Of a stretch of 64,000 nt of DNA, positions 30,831-39,768 are shown piece by piece. Below the pieces are notes generated by a model that did not search any database, was not told the origin of the DNA, and worked only from the letters and a program-made list of their open reading frames with translations. Where the stretch lies: the NCBI RefSeq assembly GCF_013409995.1, contig NZ_JACCBX010000001.1, forward strand, positions 246,932 through 310,931, written 5' to 3'. Origin of the DNA: Neobacillus driksii. Lineage in GTDB: Bacteria > Bacillota > Bacilli > Bacillales > Cytobacillaceae. The number at the start of each line of letters is the position of its first letter. The stretch's first letter is position 1. A program made the translations under genes and the position numbers.

Positions 30831-32513
30831 ATGAAATTAGATATTAAAGAAATACCATTTTCCAGATTTGGGTCCTATTTTTGTATCTCACAAGATAAGG
30901 ATTCACAGGCTGTATTTATAAGAGACGTTCACGGCGGGGACGATGCACCATCAAATCTATTTCAAGTAGATATCGTAAAAGATGGAGTGGCACAGGAATT
31001 CGTAGTACATGCTACGGAGATTTCTGTTTCCTTCTATTTAAAAGGCAATTTAGAACGTGTTGCGGAAATCATCATCCCTAAGGAAGATGAACTCCATATT
31101 GAAGTTCAGAATGTGGAACTTAGATTAAGAGCGACAAAAGGGAAATATGATTCATTAATGGAACTAGAAGATGGAATGTACGAATACCACATCTATCCTA
31201 AGGAATTAAAATTAATGATCATGAACCTAAATGGTGAAATGATTGCGGATGCACCATGGAATATTATTGGAAATGATTATATTGATATGCGCTTGAAAAA
31301 TGGACATTTCGTGATTGAAAGTTATCGAACCGTTTATCAAATAAAAGAATACCTTCCATTTAGCAAAGGGAAAGAACAAGTAGCAGTACTTTACAAAGAA
31401 TGGTTTGATTCCATGAGAAAGGGTTATGAACAGGCGGAATATCTGCCTTCCTTGGAAAGGGCTTCTTATATAACATGGTCGAGCGTTGTTCACCCGGATG
31501 GGGCTCTAAAAGATTATGCGATGTATATGTCAAAGCTGTGGATGTATAATATCTGGTCATGGGACAATTGCTTTAACGCATTGAATTTAGGCGAAAAATA
31601 TCCTGAACTCAGCTTTGCTCAATTAAAAATTTTCATGGACACTCAAGATGTATCCGGTGCCTACCCTGATTTTGTGAATGACAAGTTCATTTCGTACAAT
31701 TGTATCAAGCCGCCGATATTTGCTTATATCTATGAGCAGCTTATGGAGAAAAATGACTACTTTAAGGACGAACAGCGGTTAAGAATGGTTTATGAGTCTA
31801 CGAAAAAAGTCATGACCTATTATGAAAATTATCGGACCTTCGAGGGCAGGCTGCCACATTATAAACATGGAAATGATTCTGGCTGGGATAATGCTTCCCT
31901 GTTTCATGTGGGGATGCCGGTGGAAGCGCCGGATCTTGCTAGTTTTTTAATTCGTTCGTTTGATATTCTCTCCTCCTTTGCTGAAAGGTTGGGAGAAAAA
32001 GAGGAAGCAGAGCAATTTAAGAATCAAGCCGACACCTTATTTAACCTACTACTAGAGAGACTTTATGATGCAGATGGCTTTTTTGGGCGGGTTGGCAAGA
32101 ATGGTGAGAAAATAGAAATCAGAAGCAGCTTAATTTTAAGACTTCCAGTAATCATTGGCTATCGCTTGGATAAAAGCATAATGGATCGCCTAGTGTCTGA
32201 CCTTGAAGGCAACTTTGAAACAAAATTTGGCCTGGCTACTGAAGGCCTAACGAGTAACTATTACCGGGAAAACGGTTATTGGCTCGGTCCAATCTGGGCT
32301 CCTGTTACCTATCTCTTTATCGATGCGTTAAAAAATAATGGTTATGAAGAGGTCGGAAATCGGCTTAGAGGTAAGTTTTTAAATCTCACGCTTATGGGCG
32401 GGATGGCGGAAAACTTTGATCCGCTAACTGGAAAAGGACTAGTAGATACCTCCTTTACGTGGACTTCGAGTGTATTTCTGCTGCTGTTAGATGATCAACT
32501 TAGGGGGGATTAA
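30831..32513 (+). CDS. GH63/GH37-like (alpha/alpha)6-barrel glycosidase
   Basis: Five hundred and sixty residues, no signal peptide. An N-terminal beta domain (about 1-190) precedes a helical barrel with MYNIWSWDNCFNAL, GAYPDF, HGNDSGWDNAS, GYWLGPIWAPVTYLF and GGMAENFDPLTGKG, a pattern shared by GH63 glucosidases, GH37 trehalases and the mannosylglycerate-hydrolase type. The Asp of WDN and the Glu of AENFDP are the likely catalytic residues. It lies between lacZ and a DMT transporter in the same operon. The substrate is unknown; trimming an alpha-linked residue from the imported galactoside is a reasonable guess. Confidence 0.75.
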   Translation: MKLDIKEIPFSRFGSYFCISQDKDSQAVFIRDVHGGDDAPSNLFQVDIVKDGVAQEFVVHATEISVSFYLKGNLERVAEIIIPKEDELHIEVQNVELRLRATKGKYDSLMELEDGMYEYHIYPKELKLMIMNLNGEMIADAPWNIIGNDYIDMRLKNGHFVIESYRTVYQIKEYLPFSKGKEQVAVLYKEWFDSMRKGYEQAEYLPSLERASYITWSSVVHPDGALKDYAMYMSKLWMYNIWSWDNCFNALNLGEKYPELSFAQLKIFMDTQDVSGAYPDFVNDKFISYNCIKPPIFAYIYEQLMEKNDYFKDEQRLRMVYESTKKVMTYYENYRTFEGRLPHYKHGNDSGWDNASLFHVGMPVEAPDLASFLIRSFDILSSFAERLGEKEEAEQFKNQADTLFNLLLERLYDADGFFGRVGKNGEKIEIRSSLILRLPVIIGYRLDKSIMDRLVSDLEGNFETKFGLATEGLTSNYYRENGYWLGPIWAPVTYLFIDALKNNGYEEVGNRLRGKFLNLTLMGGMAENFDPLTGKGLVDTSFTWTSSVFLLLLDDQLRGD

Positions 32514-33398
32514 ATGCAAAAGTATTTTGGAGAAATCGCTCTTACGATTACAGCTATTATATGGGGAAGCGGATTTGTTGCCAGCGCCATCGCATTGGAC
32601 CACTTTACTCCCTATCAGATTTTGGCTGGAAGGTTTATTATAGGCACTCTGATTTTGGGTGTAATTTTCCATAAAAAGCTGAAAAATATAGATAAAAGTA
32701 CTATGATAAAAGGAGCAGTATTGGGGATCTTTTTATATTTGGCCTTTGCGCTTCAAACGGTGGGCCTTCAATATACCACCCCTTCAAAAAATGCCTTTTT
32801 AACAGCAGTGAATGTCGTGATCGTTCCTTTTATTGCCTTTGTCATGTATAAGCGAAAAATTGATATGTACGAACTAGTTGGTGCTATTTTAGCTATGATT
32901 GGGGTCGGGGTATTATCGCTTAAACTCTCCGCTGACATTAATATTGGAGATTTGTTGACACTTGGCTGTGCCTTTGGATTTGCGTTCCATATCTTCTATA
33001 CGGCGAAATATGTTCAAGATTCAGACCCTATCGCATTGACTCTGATTCAAATGATTACAGCAGCACTCATTGGGAGCATTGTTGTTGCATTCAAAGGGGA
33101 AACATCTGTTGTGATGGAAAGGGAAGGGGTGTTGTCCCTCCTCTATCTAGGTGTTTTTTCAACGACAATCGCTTATTTATTGCAAACTGTTGCTCAAAAA
33201 ATGATTACCGAAACAAAGGCAGCGATTATTCTTTCAACAGAATCATTCTGGGGAATGGTATTTTCCGTTGCGATACTGGATGAAGCAATGACCGTAAAAA
33301 TGGTGCTTGGCGCAATCCTTATTCTATGTGCCATCATCATTTCAGAGACCAAATTACCTTTTTTAAAAAAGAATAGATTAAAGGAAATACGTAATTGA
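32514..33398 (+). CDS. EamA/DMT superfamily transporter
   Basis: Two hundred and ninety-four residues, about ten membrane helices in two EamA repeats (GEIALTITAIIWGSGFVAS at the start; a second repeat from about 145 to 285). GGGGG ends 5 bases before the ATG, which directly follows the stop codon of the previous gene, so the two are coupled. Members export amino acids, nucleosides or sugars; a role as a product efflux valve for this operon is possible but not shown by the sequence. Confidence 0.85.
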   Translation: MQKYFGEIALTITAIIWGSGFVASAIALDHFTPYQILAGRFIIGTLILGVIFHKKLKNIDKSTMIKGAVLGIFLYLAFALQTVGLQYTTPSKNAFLTAVNVVIVPFIAFVMYKRKIDMYELVGAILAMIGVGVLSLKLSADINIGDLLTLGCAFGFAFHIFYTAKYVQDSDPIALTLIQMITAALIGSIVVAFKGETSVVMEREGVLSLLYLGVFSTTIAYLLQTVAQKMITETKAAIILSTESFWGMVFSVAILDEAMTVKMVLGAILILCAIIISETKLPFLKKNRLKEIRN

Positions 33399-33413
33399 AT
33401 TACAGTGAGATAA

Positions 33414-34433
<1,020 letters not shown>

Positions 34434-34445
34434 ATTAAAACACAA

Positions 34446-34484
34446 GCGCCCAGCGACAAGGTTATGTTACTGGGCGTCTTTTTA
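34446..34484. terminator. Terminator of the galactoside cluster
   Basis: GCGCCCAG (34446-34453) and CTGGGCG (34470-34476) with a T run at 34479-34483. It lies between convergent genes and may serve both. Confidence 0.7.
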
Positions 34485-35699
34485 TTTGGATTCTGCTGCT
34501 TTTCTTTCTATAAATTCTTCTTTTACTTGCGTTAATGTATCAGCGTCTGTCATCAGTTTTAACGCGGTTAGTGCAAGAGCTTTAGCGCCTGTAATCAGAG
34601 CTTGGTCTCCTTTAGGGGAGGCTGCGGCTTCTCTAAATGGTACCGTATGTGCAATAAGGTCGCTAGCACCAATTTTTATATAAGGATGAATAGTTGGGAC
34701 AACCTGGCTGATGTTTCCTGCATCTGTTGAGCCGATGCCTTTGTCTGCACTTTCAACCACGGTTTCACCTAGTTCTTCCACGATTTCCTTGAATACAGCA
34801 TTATAACTATTATTTAATAGAAGGTTATCGACTTCATTTTGGAAGGCAATAACGTTTAACTTTGCCCCTGTAGCTAATGCAGCACCTTCTGCCACTGCTT
34901 TTACCCTTTGTGTAACTTCGTTCAAACCAGTTCTTGTAGCAGCACGGATGTAAAATCGTGCCTTTGCATATTCAGGGATAATATTTGGTGCGTCCCCGCC
35001 ATGGGTGATGATTCCATGAATCCGTACATCGCCCGGAAGCTGCTGCCTTAAGGCATTGATGCCATTAAACAACTGAATGACTGCGTCAAGTGCATTAATT
35101 CCTTCATGCGGGTTGGCAGAGGCATGTGCCGGCTTACCGATAAATTCAAAGTCTAGTGGATCCACAGCCAGAGATGTGCTAGTTAGACGTGTCTCACTAT
35201 TCGGGTGGATCATTAGTGCTGCATCAATTCCGTTCACTAGTCCATGCTTAACAAAGCTGCCTTTTGCACTGCCGTTTGGACCGCCTTCTTCTGCCGGAGT
35301 ACCGAATACAACTGCTTCTCCGCCTGTTTCTTGCAGTACCTTACTCAAGGCAATGGCTGCTGCAACACTTGTGGTTCCGATAATATTATGTCCACAGGCA
35401 TGTCCTAGGCCTGGGAGGGCATCGTATTCAGCTAGGAATGCAATGGATGGACCTGGTTTTTCTGACTTTTTACGAGCAATAAATGAAGTCTCATGTCGGG
35501 CAACAGCCTTTTCAACCTCAAATCCTTCTTCTAAAAGAATATCGGTCAAAAGGGCAGAAGCAAAAAATTCTTCGTTGCCGATTTCAGGGTTTTCATGAAT
35601 TTTATGGCTTGTTGATAGGTAAAGCTCTTTATTGTTTTCTACATTTTCAATGATTGTTTCTTTTAATGCTGTTAAGGATTTAGTAGGTACTGTCATCAT
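34482..35699 (-). CDS. M20 family amidohydrolase in the met operon
   Basis: Four hundred and five residues of the M20D amidohydrolase type. AEYDALPGLGHACGHN contains metal ligands Asp and His, GTPAEEGG the catalytic Glu pair, and the dimerisation domain sits at about 180-290. Relatives deacylate N-acyl amino acids or cleave p-aminobenzoyl-glutamate. Two consecutive ATGs (35699, 35696) follow AAGGTGGAG. It begins 21 bases after metQ, so it is under SAM riboswitch control; removal of an acyl group from an imported N-acyl methionine or cysteine derivative is inferred. Confidence 0.87.
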   Translation of the reverse strand: MMTVPTKSLTALKETIIENVENNKELYLSTSHKIHENPEIGNEEFFASALLTDILLEEGFEVEKAVARHETSFIARKKSEKPGPSIAFLAEYDALPGLGHACGHNIIGTTSVAAAIALSKVLQETGGEAVVFGTPAEEGGPNGSAKGSFVKHGLVNGIDAALMIHPNSETRLTSTSLAVDPLDFEFIGKPAHASANPHEGINALDAVIQLFNGINALRQQLPGDVRIHGIITHGGDAPNIIPEYAKARFYIRAATRTGLNEVTQRVKAVAEGAALATGAKLNVIAFQNEVDNLLLNNSYNAVFKEIVEELGETVVESADKGIGSTDAGNISQVVPTIHPYIKIGASDLIAHTVPFREAAASPKGDQALITGAKALALTALKLMTDADTLTQVKEEFIERKAAESK

Positions 35700-35720
35700 T
35701 TCTCCACCTTTTCTAGAAAA

Positions 35721-36551
35721 CTACCAGCCTATATTGCTAAGTGGCACGAATGTTGGAATCATGTTGCCTTTGTACTCTTTTTCAATAAATTCTGCTGTAT
35801 CTTCAGATTGGTAAAGTTCTGCTAATCTCTTATAGGTTTTGTTGTCTTTGTCTTTTGCTTGGACAGCAATAATATTGAGGTAAGGAGTCGCTGTTTCACT
35901 TTCAACAAAAATAGCATCTTCTAATGGGCTAAGACCTGCATCACCGGCAATCCCGTTATTGATCACAGAAGCGGCAACGTCTGGTAATGCTCTTGGTGTT
36001 TGTGCTGGTACCATTGGAACGAATTCAATGTTTTTAGGGTTTTCTTTTATTTGTGTTAGATCGCCATTTGGATCGAAATCTTTTGGTAATTCAATTACCC
36101 CAGCTTCTTGAAGAAGTAATAATGCACGGCCTTGATTGGATGCATCGTTTGGAAGGGCAATCTTTGCACGATCTGGAATGTCTTTCACATCTTTGTATTT
36201 TTCAGAGTAAATTCCCATTGGGGCAAGGACGGTAGTCGCGATTGGCACTAGGTCTAAATTGTGTTCCTTAATAAATACATCAAAATAGGCGACAGTTTGG
36301 AAGGCATTAACATCAATTTCGCCTTCTGCAAGAGCTGTGTTGGGAGCAACGTAGTCTGAGAATGATACGATCTCAATATTGATTCCCTCTTTTTCTGCCT
36401 TTTTCGCTACAAAATCCCAAATGCGTGTATCGGTTCCGCTAACACCAAGCTTAACGGTAGTGGATTCTTTACCCTCTGATGTTTTCTCAGCGCACCCAGC
36501 GCCAATAATGGCTAATGCAACAATAATGATGGATAATAAAAGTTTTTTCAT
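35721..36551 (-). CDS. metQ: Methionine ABC transporter substrate-binding lipoprotein
   Basis: Two hundred and seventy-six residues. Lipoprotein signal ending IIGAGC, then the NlpA/MetQ domain (VKLGVSGTDTRIWDF, EGEIDVNAFQTVAYFD, ALPNDASNQGRALLLL, KGNMIPTFVPLSN). It captures methionine at the outer membrane face. AGGAGG precedes the ATG. Third gene of the metNPQ order used in Bacillus. Confidence 0.95.
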   Translation of the reverse strand: MKKLLLSIIIVALAIIGAGCAEKTSEGKESTTVKLGVSGTDTRIWDFVAKKAEKEGINIEIVSFSDYVAPNTALAEGEIDVNAFQTVAYFDVFIKEHNLDLVPIATTVLAPMGIYSEKYKDVKDIPDRAKIALPNDASNQGRALLLLQEAGVIELPKDFDPNGDLTQIKENPKNIEFVPMVPAQTPRALPDVAASVINNGIAGDAGLSPLEDAIFVESETATPYLNIIAVQAKDKDNKTYKRLAELYQSEDTAEFIEKEYKGNMIPTFVPLSNIGW

Positions 36552-36568
36552 CGTATGTTTCCTCCTAG

Positions 36569-37219
36569 TTATCTTCGTCTAATTTTTTTAGCTGCTATAT
36601 TTCCAAATGACTGTAGACCTTGTACGATCACAATCAGAATTCCCACAGTAATCATCATCGTAACTGTATCAAAACGCTGGTAGCCGTATGTAATCGCCAA
36701 ATCTCCAATTCCACCGCCGCCGACAGCGCCAGCCATTGCCGAAGCACCAACAAGACCAATGGTCGCGATAGTCAAGGCAAGAACGAGTGAGCTGAGTGCT
36801 TCCGGAATGAGGAATTTACTAATAATTTGCCATGGGGTTGCGCCCATTGCCTCTGCTGCTTCAATGACACCAGGATCAACCTCTAGTAATGAATTCTCTA
36901 TCAATCTAGCAATATAAGGTCCTGCATAGAAAACGAGAGGAACAACTGCTGCTGCGGTTCCAATCGAAGTTCCAACAATCAACCTTGTTACAGGGATCAT
37001 TGCCACTAATAAAATAATGAACGGCACAGATCGGAAAATATTAACAATTCCATTCAATACATTAAAAACCGGAAGATTCTGAAGCAGATGTCCTTTCCGT
37101 GTTACGACTAACAAAATTCCCAGCGGCAGTCCAAGGATGGTTGAAAACAAAAGTGAAAAAGCAACCATTTGGACCGTTTCAATTAAAGCAGAAATAATTT
37201 GCTCTGAGTTAACTAGCAT
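36569..37219 (-). CDS. metP: Methionine ABC transporter permease
   Basis: Two hundred and sixteen residues, five membrane helices; EAAEAMGATPWQIISKFLIPEAL is the EAA loop of MetI/MetP, followed by AGAVGGGGIGDLAITYGYQRF. It overlaps the end of metN by 11 bases, so the two are translationally coupled. The name metP follows Bacillus usage (metI in enteric bacteria). Confidence 0.95.
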   Translation of the reverse strand: MLVNSEQIISALIETVQMVAFSLLFSTILGLPLGILLVVTRKGHLLQNLPVFNVLNGIVNIFRSVPFIILLVAMIPVTRLIVGTSIGTAAAVVPLVFYAGPYIARLIENSLLEVDPGVIEAAEAMGATPWQIISKFLIPEALSSLVLALTIATIGLVGASAMAGAVGGGGIGDLAITYGYQRFDTVTMMITVGILIVIVQGLQSFGNIAAKKIRRR

Positions 37220-38240
37220 GTGCTGTCACTTCCTTTATGCTGATTTTCTTCTGGTTGATGTAGGTTAATGCCCGGATGATTTCTTTATCAGAGCCTTGGA
37301 ACTCCACAATTAAGTTCCCAAACGGTGTTCCTTGAAGCTCAGTAATCGTTCCGAACAAGACATTGATATGAATTTCAAACTGTTTGGCAAGTTCAGAAAG
37401 CAGGGGCTGACCGGCTGTACTGCCTACAAAGTTAATTCGGTAAACCTTTTGCATTCCGTCATGTTTTTGGATGATATTTTTTATAGAATCCGGGATCTGG
37501 TCGTTCATGACGGAGCTAACAAAGTTCTTTGCTGTCTCCGTTTTAGGAGATGAAAAGACGTTAAACACCGTGCCTTCTTCAATAATTTTACCGGATTCAA
37601 TCACTGCCACTCGGTCGCATATTTCTCTAATGACCGCCATTTCATGGGTAATGATTAGAATGGTTATGTTGTATTCCTTATTGATTTTTTTCAACAGCTG
37701 TAAAATGGAGCTGGTGGTCTGTGGATCTAGTGCAGATGTAGCCTCGTCGCAAAGCAGAATCGAAGGCTGTGTTGCTAAGGCTCTTGCAATGCCAATTCGC
37801 TGCTTTTGCCCGCCTGAAAGCTGGTCAGGATAATAATCCGCTTTGTCGGCTAACCCGACAAATTCTAGTAATTCCTGAACGCGTTTCTTAATCGCGTCCT
37901 TGGAAACTTTGGCTAATGTAAGGGGCATTGCCACATTGGCAAAAACCGTTTTTGAGTTTAATAGATTAAAGTGCTGAAAAACCATTCCAATATTCTTCTT
38001 AATCCCCCTGACTTCTTTGACGGACATAGAAGTGAGGTCATGACCATCCACGATTACACTACCTGAAGTCGGACGCTCTAGTAAGTTTACACAGCGGATT
38101 AGAGAACTTTTACCGGCACCGCTAAACCCGATTACTCCGAAAATCTCTCCCTTATTAATCTTCAAATCAATTCCATTCAGTGCCGCAACCTGCTGCCCGC
38201 CACTTTCATAAACCTTTTTAAGATTCTGAAATTCGATCAT
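37209..38240 (-). CDS. metN: Methionine ABC transporter ATPase
   Basis: Three hundred and forty-three residues from the ATG at 38240, which has GGGGAG 7 bases upstream; the frame continues open into the riboswitch but that part is not coding. Walker A GFSGAGKSS, signature LSGGQKQR, Walker B LLCDEATSALD, and a C-terminal NIL regulatory domain (about 265-343) that senses methionine in this family. First gene of the met operon, directly behind the proximal riboswitch terminator. Confidence 0.95.
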   Translation of the reverse strand: MIEFQNLKKVYESGGQQVAALNGIDLKINKGEIFGVIGFSGAGKSSLIRCVNLLERPTSGSVIVDGHDLTSMSVKEVRGIKKNIGMVFQHFNLLNSKTVFANVAMPLTLAKVSKDAIKKRVQELLEFVGLADKADYYPDQLSGGQKQRIGIARALATQPSILLCDEATSALDPQTTSSILQLLKKINKEYNITILIITHEMAVIREICDRVAVIESGKIIEEGTVFNVFSSPKTETAKNFVSSVMNDQIPDSIKNIIQKHDGMQKVYRINFVGSTAGQPLLSELAKQFEIHINVLFGTITELQGTPFGNLIVEFQGSDKEIIRALTYINQKKISIKEVTAHAS

Positions 38241-38261
38241 GGTGTATCTCCCCTTTAAAAA

Positions 38262-38433
38262 AAATAAAAAACCCTCTTCCTGGAAATAAGAAGAGGGCAT
38301 GCCGCTGCAAAGCAATCGCAAAAATCTCTTCTTATCTCCCAAGCCTGCTGCTTGCTGGATTTGGCACAGTCCATAATTGGTTCCGCTGCCGAGGTGTCAT
38401 AGGGCCAGTCCCTCAACCTCTCTGGATAAGAAA
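38262..38433 (-). ncRNA. SAM-I (S-box) riboswitch, proximal copy, with terminator
   Basis: On the minus strand: P1 5' arm TTCTTATC, then AGAGAGGTTGAGGGACTGGC, the ATGA segment, CTCGGCAGC, GTGCCAAATCCAGCAAG and the P1 3' arm GATAAGAA, all S-box hallmarks. A terminator hairpin (stem arms 38272-38279 and 38290-38297) with a long T run follows. When SAM binds, the terminator forms and metN transcription stops. The P1 3' strand and the terminator share AAGAAGAG, allowing the switch. Confidence 0.95.
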
Positions 38434-38451
38434 TACTATTCAGTTAAAAGT

Positions 38452-38607
38452 AAAAACCCTCTTCTTGTAAAAGAAGAGGGCAAATTGAAATAATCAGCGT
38501 CCTCTTCTTATCTATCAAGTCGCACTTGCTGGATTTGGCACAGAATCAATGATTCCGCTGCCGAGGTGTCATAGGGCCAGTCCCTCAACCTCTCTTGATA
38601 AGAAGTA
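38452..38607 (-). ncRNA. SAM-I (S-box) riboswitch, distal copy, with its own terminator
   Basis: A second complete S-box upstream of the first. P1 is CTTCTTATC with GATAAGAAG, the core around ACTGGCCC, ATGACACC, CTCGGCAGC and GCCAAATCCAGCAAG is the same as in the proximal copy over about 40 continuous bases, and a hairpin of CCCTCTTCTT (38457-38466) with AAGAAGAGGG (38471-38480) plus a T run terminates it. Its near identity to the proximal copy points to tandem duplication. Confidence 0.95.
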
Positions 38608-38641
38608 TTTTTACTTTATTCATTTTTTGAACTTGTTAATT

Positions 38642-38670
38642 AATTTACTGTAGGGTTAGTGAAAAGTCAA
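38642..38670 (-). promoter_or_regulatory. Promoter of the met operon
   Basis: On the minus strand TTGACT (38665-38670), 17-bp spacer, TAAATT (38642-38647). It would start transcription about 30 bases before the distal riboswitch. Confidence 0.7.
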
Positions 38671-38790
38671 ATCCCTTTTTTAAAATAATAATTAATTATT
38701 TAGTTTTAAAACGTTTTCAATGCTTATATATAGGCATTTTTAAAAATTTTAAAAAATTTAATGCAGGCCTTCGCTAAAACAATAAAAGAA

Positions 38791-38818
38791 AAAGAGAGCG
38801 ATGCTTTTCGCTCTCTTT
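38791..38818. terminator. Terminator after the 64-residue membrane protein gene
   Basis: AAAGAGAGCGA (38791-38801) and TCGCTCTCTTT (38808-38818), an 11-bp stem with flanking A and T runs, just beyond the minus-strand stop at 38835. Confidence 0.75.
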
Positions 38819-38834
38819 CTTGAACTTTAAACGA

Positions 38835-39029
38835 CTATCTTCTTTTTACCAAACAAAGGACCCCATGGATGATTAACACAAGTGAGAATAAAAGGACAGC
38901 TATGACACCAATGAGGAGAACTAAGGGACTAAGCGGTGCAAAGAATCCAGTTAGCTCCACCCTTAATAAGGCAAAACCTGCAAGGATACATAAAAAGTAT
39001 AAAAACGGACTGCGATCTAATACACTCAT
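38835..39029 (-). CDS. Small hypothetical membrane protein, two helices
   Basis: Sixty-four residues with two hydrophobic segments (about 9-27 and 33-60) and a short basic C-terminus (CLVKRR). A good binding site (AGAAAGGAG, 10 bases before the ATG) and an own terminator support that it is real. No family recognised. It lies alone between the met operon and a CBO0543-type gene. Confidence 0.65.
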   Translation of the reverse strand: MSVLDRSPFLYFLCILAGFALLRVELTGFFAPLSPLVLLIGVIAVLLFSLVLIIHGVLCLVKRR

Positions 39030-39269
39030 TGCATATTCACTCCTTTCTGGGGGTTAATTCATTATTATTCATTAAAGGAGTATTTTATTTACCAGAATAA
39101 CAATTTAGATACAAATAACTATATTTTTGGAAAATTAATCCTCCTGTTCAGGTGGATGGAGTAGGTCTTTAGGCATTTTATCTAGACGAGGATTGATATG
39201 TGACTATATGAGCAAGGATTAGGAAAATATAACGTTTAATTAGCCGCCTTAGAAGGAGATTATCTATCC

Positions 39270-39725
39270 ATGTGGAAGCTGGTATTTATATTCTTTTTTA
39301 TTCTTATCATTATTGCTTATCTAGTCCCAAAAAGATTGAGTAAAATTGAATTGTATACAACGAGTCTTTTTGCGTTGTTGTTTGGCATTAATGTAGATAT
39401 GGTTCTCAACTTTAAATACCATTTGTACGGATATTTTGGTAAGGGTTTTCAATGGCACGGGTTTATAGGGGAATTTCTTTATTTTATGCCTGTTAGTATT
39501 TTGTTTTTAAACTATTATCCCTTTAAAGGGACTAATCAAACAAAACTCTTTTATATCCTTGCATGGACCGCAGGATCCTCCATTATTGAAATTCTTGTTG
39601 AAAGGACTCACTTTTTTAACTATACAGGCTGGAAGCTCTGGTATTCCATCTTTCTGTATCCCATCGTTTTTCTAATCTTGGTGTCTCATTTAAGGTTGGT
39701 TAGGCGAATTATTAAATTAGGTTGA
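39270..39725 (+). CDS. CBO0543-family integral membrane protein
   Basis: One hundred and fifty-one residues, four to five membrane helices. FGINVDMVLNFKYHLYGYF and ERTHFFNYTGWKLWYS are the conserved segments of the CBO0543 family, common in Bacillaceae and of unknown function. AGAAGGAGA precedes the ATG. It stands alone and ends in a hairpin shared with the convergent MFS gene. Confidence 0.75.
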   Translation: MWKLVFIFFFILIIIAYLVPKRLSKIELYTTSLFALLFGINVDMVLNFKYHLYGYFGKGFQWHGFIGEFLYFMPVSILFLNYYPFKGTNQTKLFYILAWTAGSSIIEILVERTHFFNYTGWKLWYSIFLYPIVFLILVSHLRLVRRIIKLG

Positions 39726-39729
39726 TAAA

Positions 39730-39759
39730 GATGGTTAGATTCAACTGAATCCAACCATC
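39730..39759. terminator. Bidirectional terminator between convergent genes
   Basis: GATGGTTAGATTC and GAATCCAACCATC form an interrupted 12-bp stem in the 43-base gap between the two stop codons. Confidence 0.65.
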
Positions 39760-39768
39760 TAAACCTTA

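Noticed and set aside
38241..38342. N-terminal extension of MetN
   Set aside because: The extra 34 codons overlap the riboswitch P1 and terminator; the ATG at 38240 has a good binding site and gives the family start.
38707..38721. cre-like TTGAAAACGTTTTAA upstream of the met promoter
   Set aside because: One mismatch to cre but A/T-rich palindromes of this kind arise easily, and carbon control of metNPQ is not expected.
39135..39180. 13-codon minus-strand frame MPKDLLHPPEQED
   Set aside because: Looks protein-like but is very short and has no good ribosome binding site; could be a gene remnant, not supportable.
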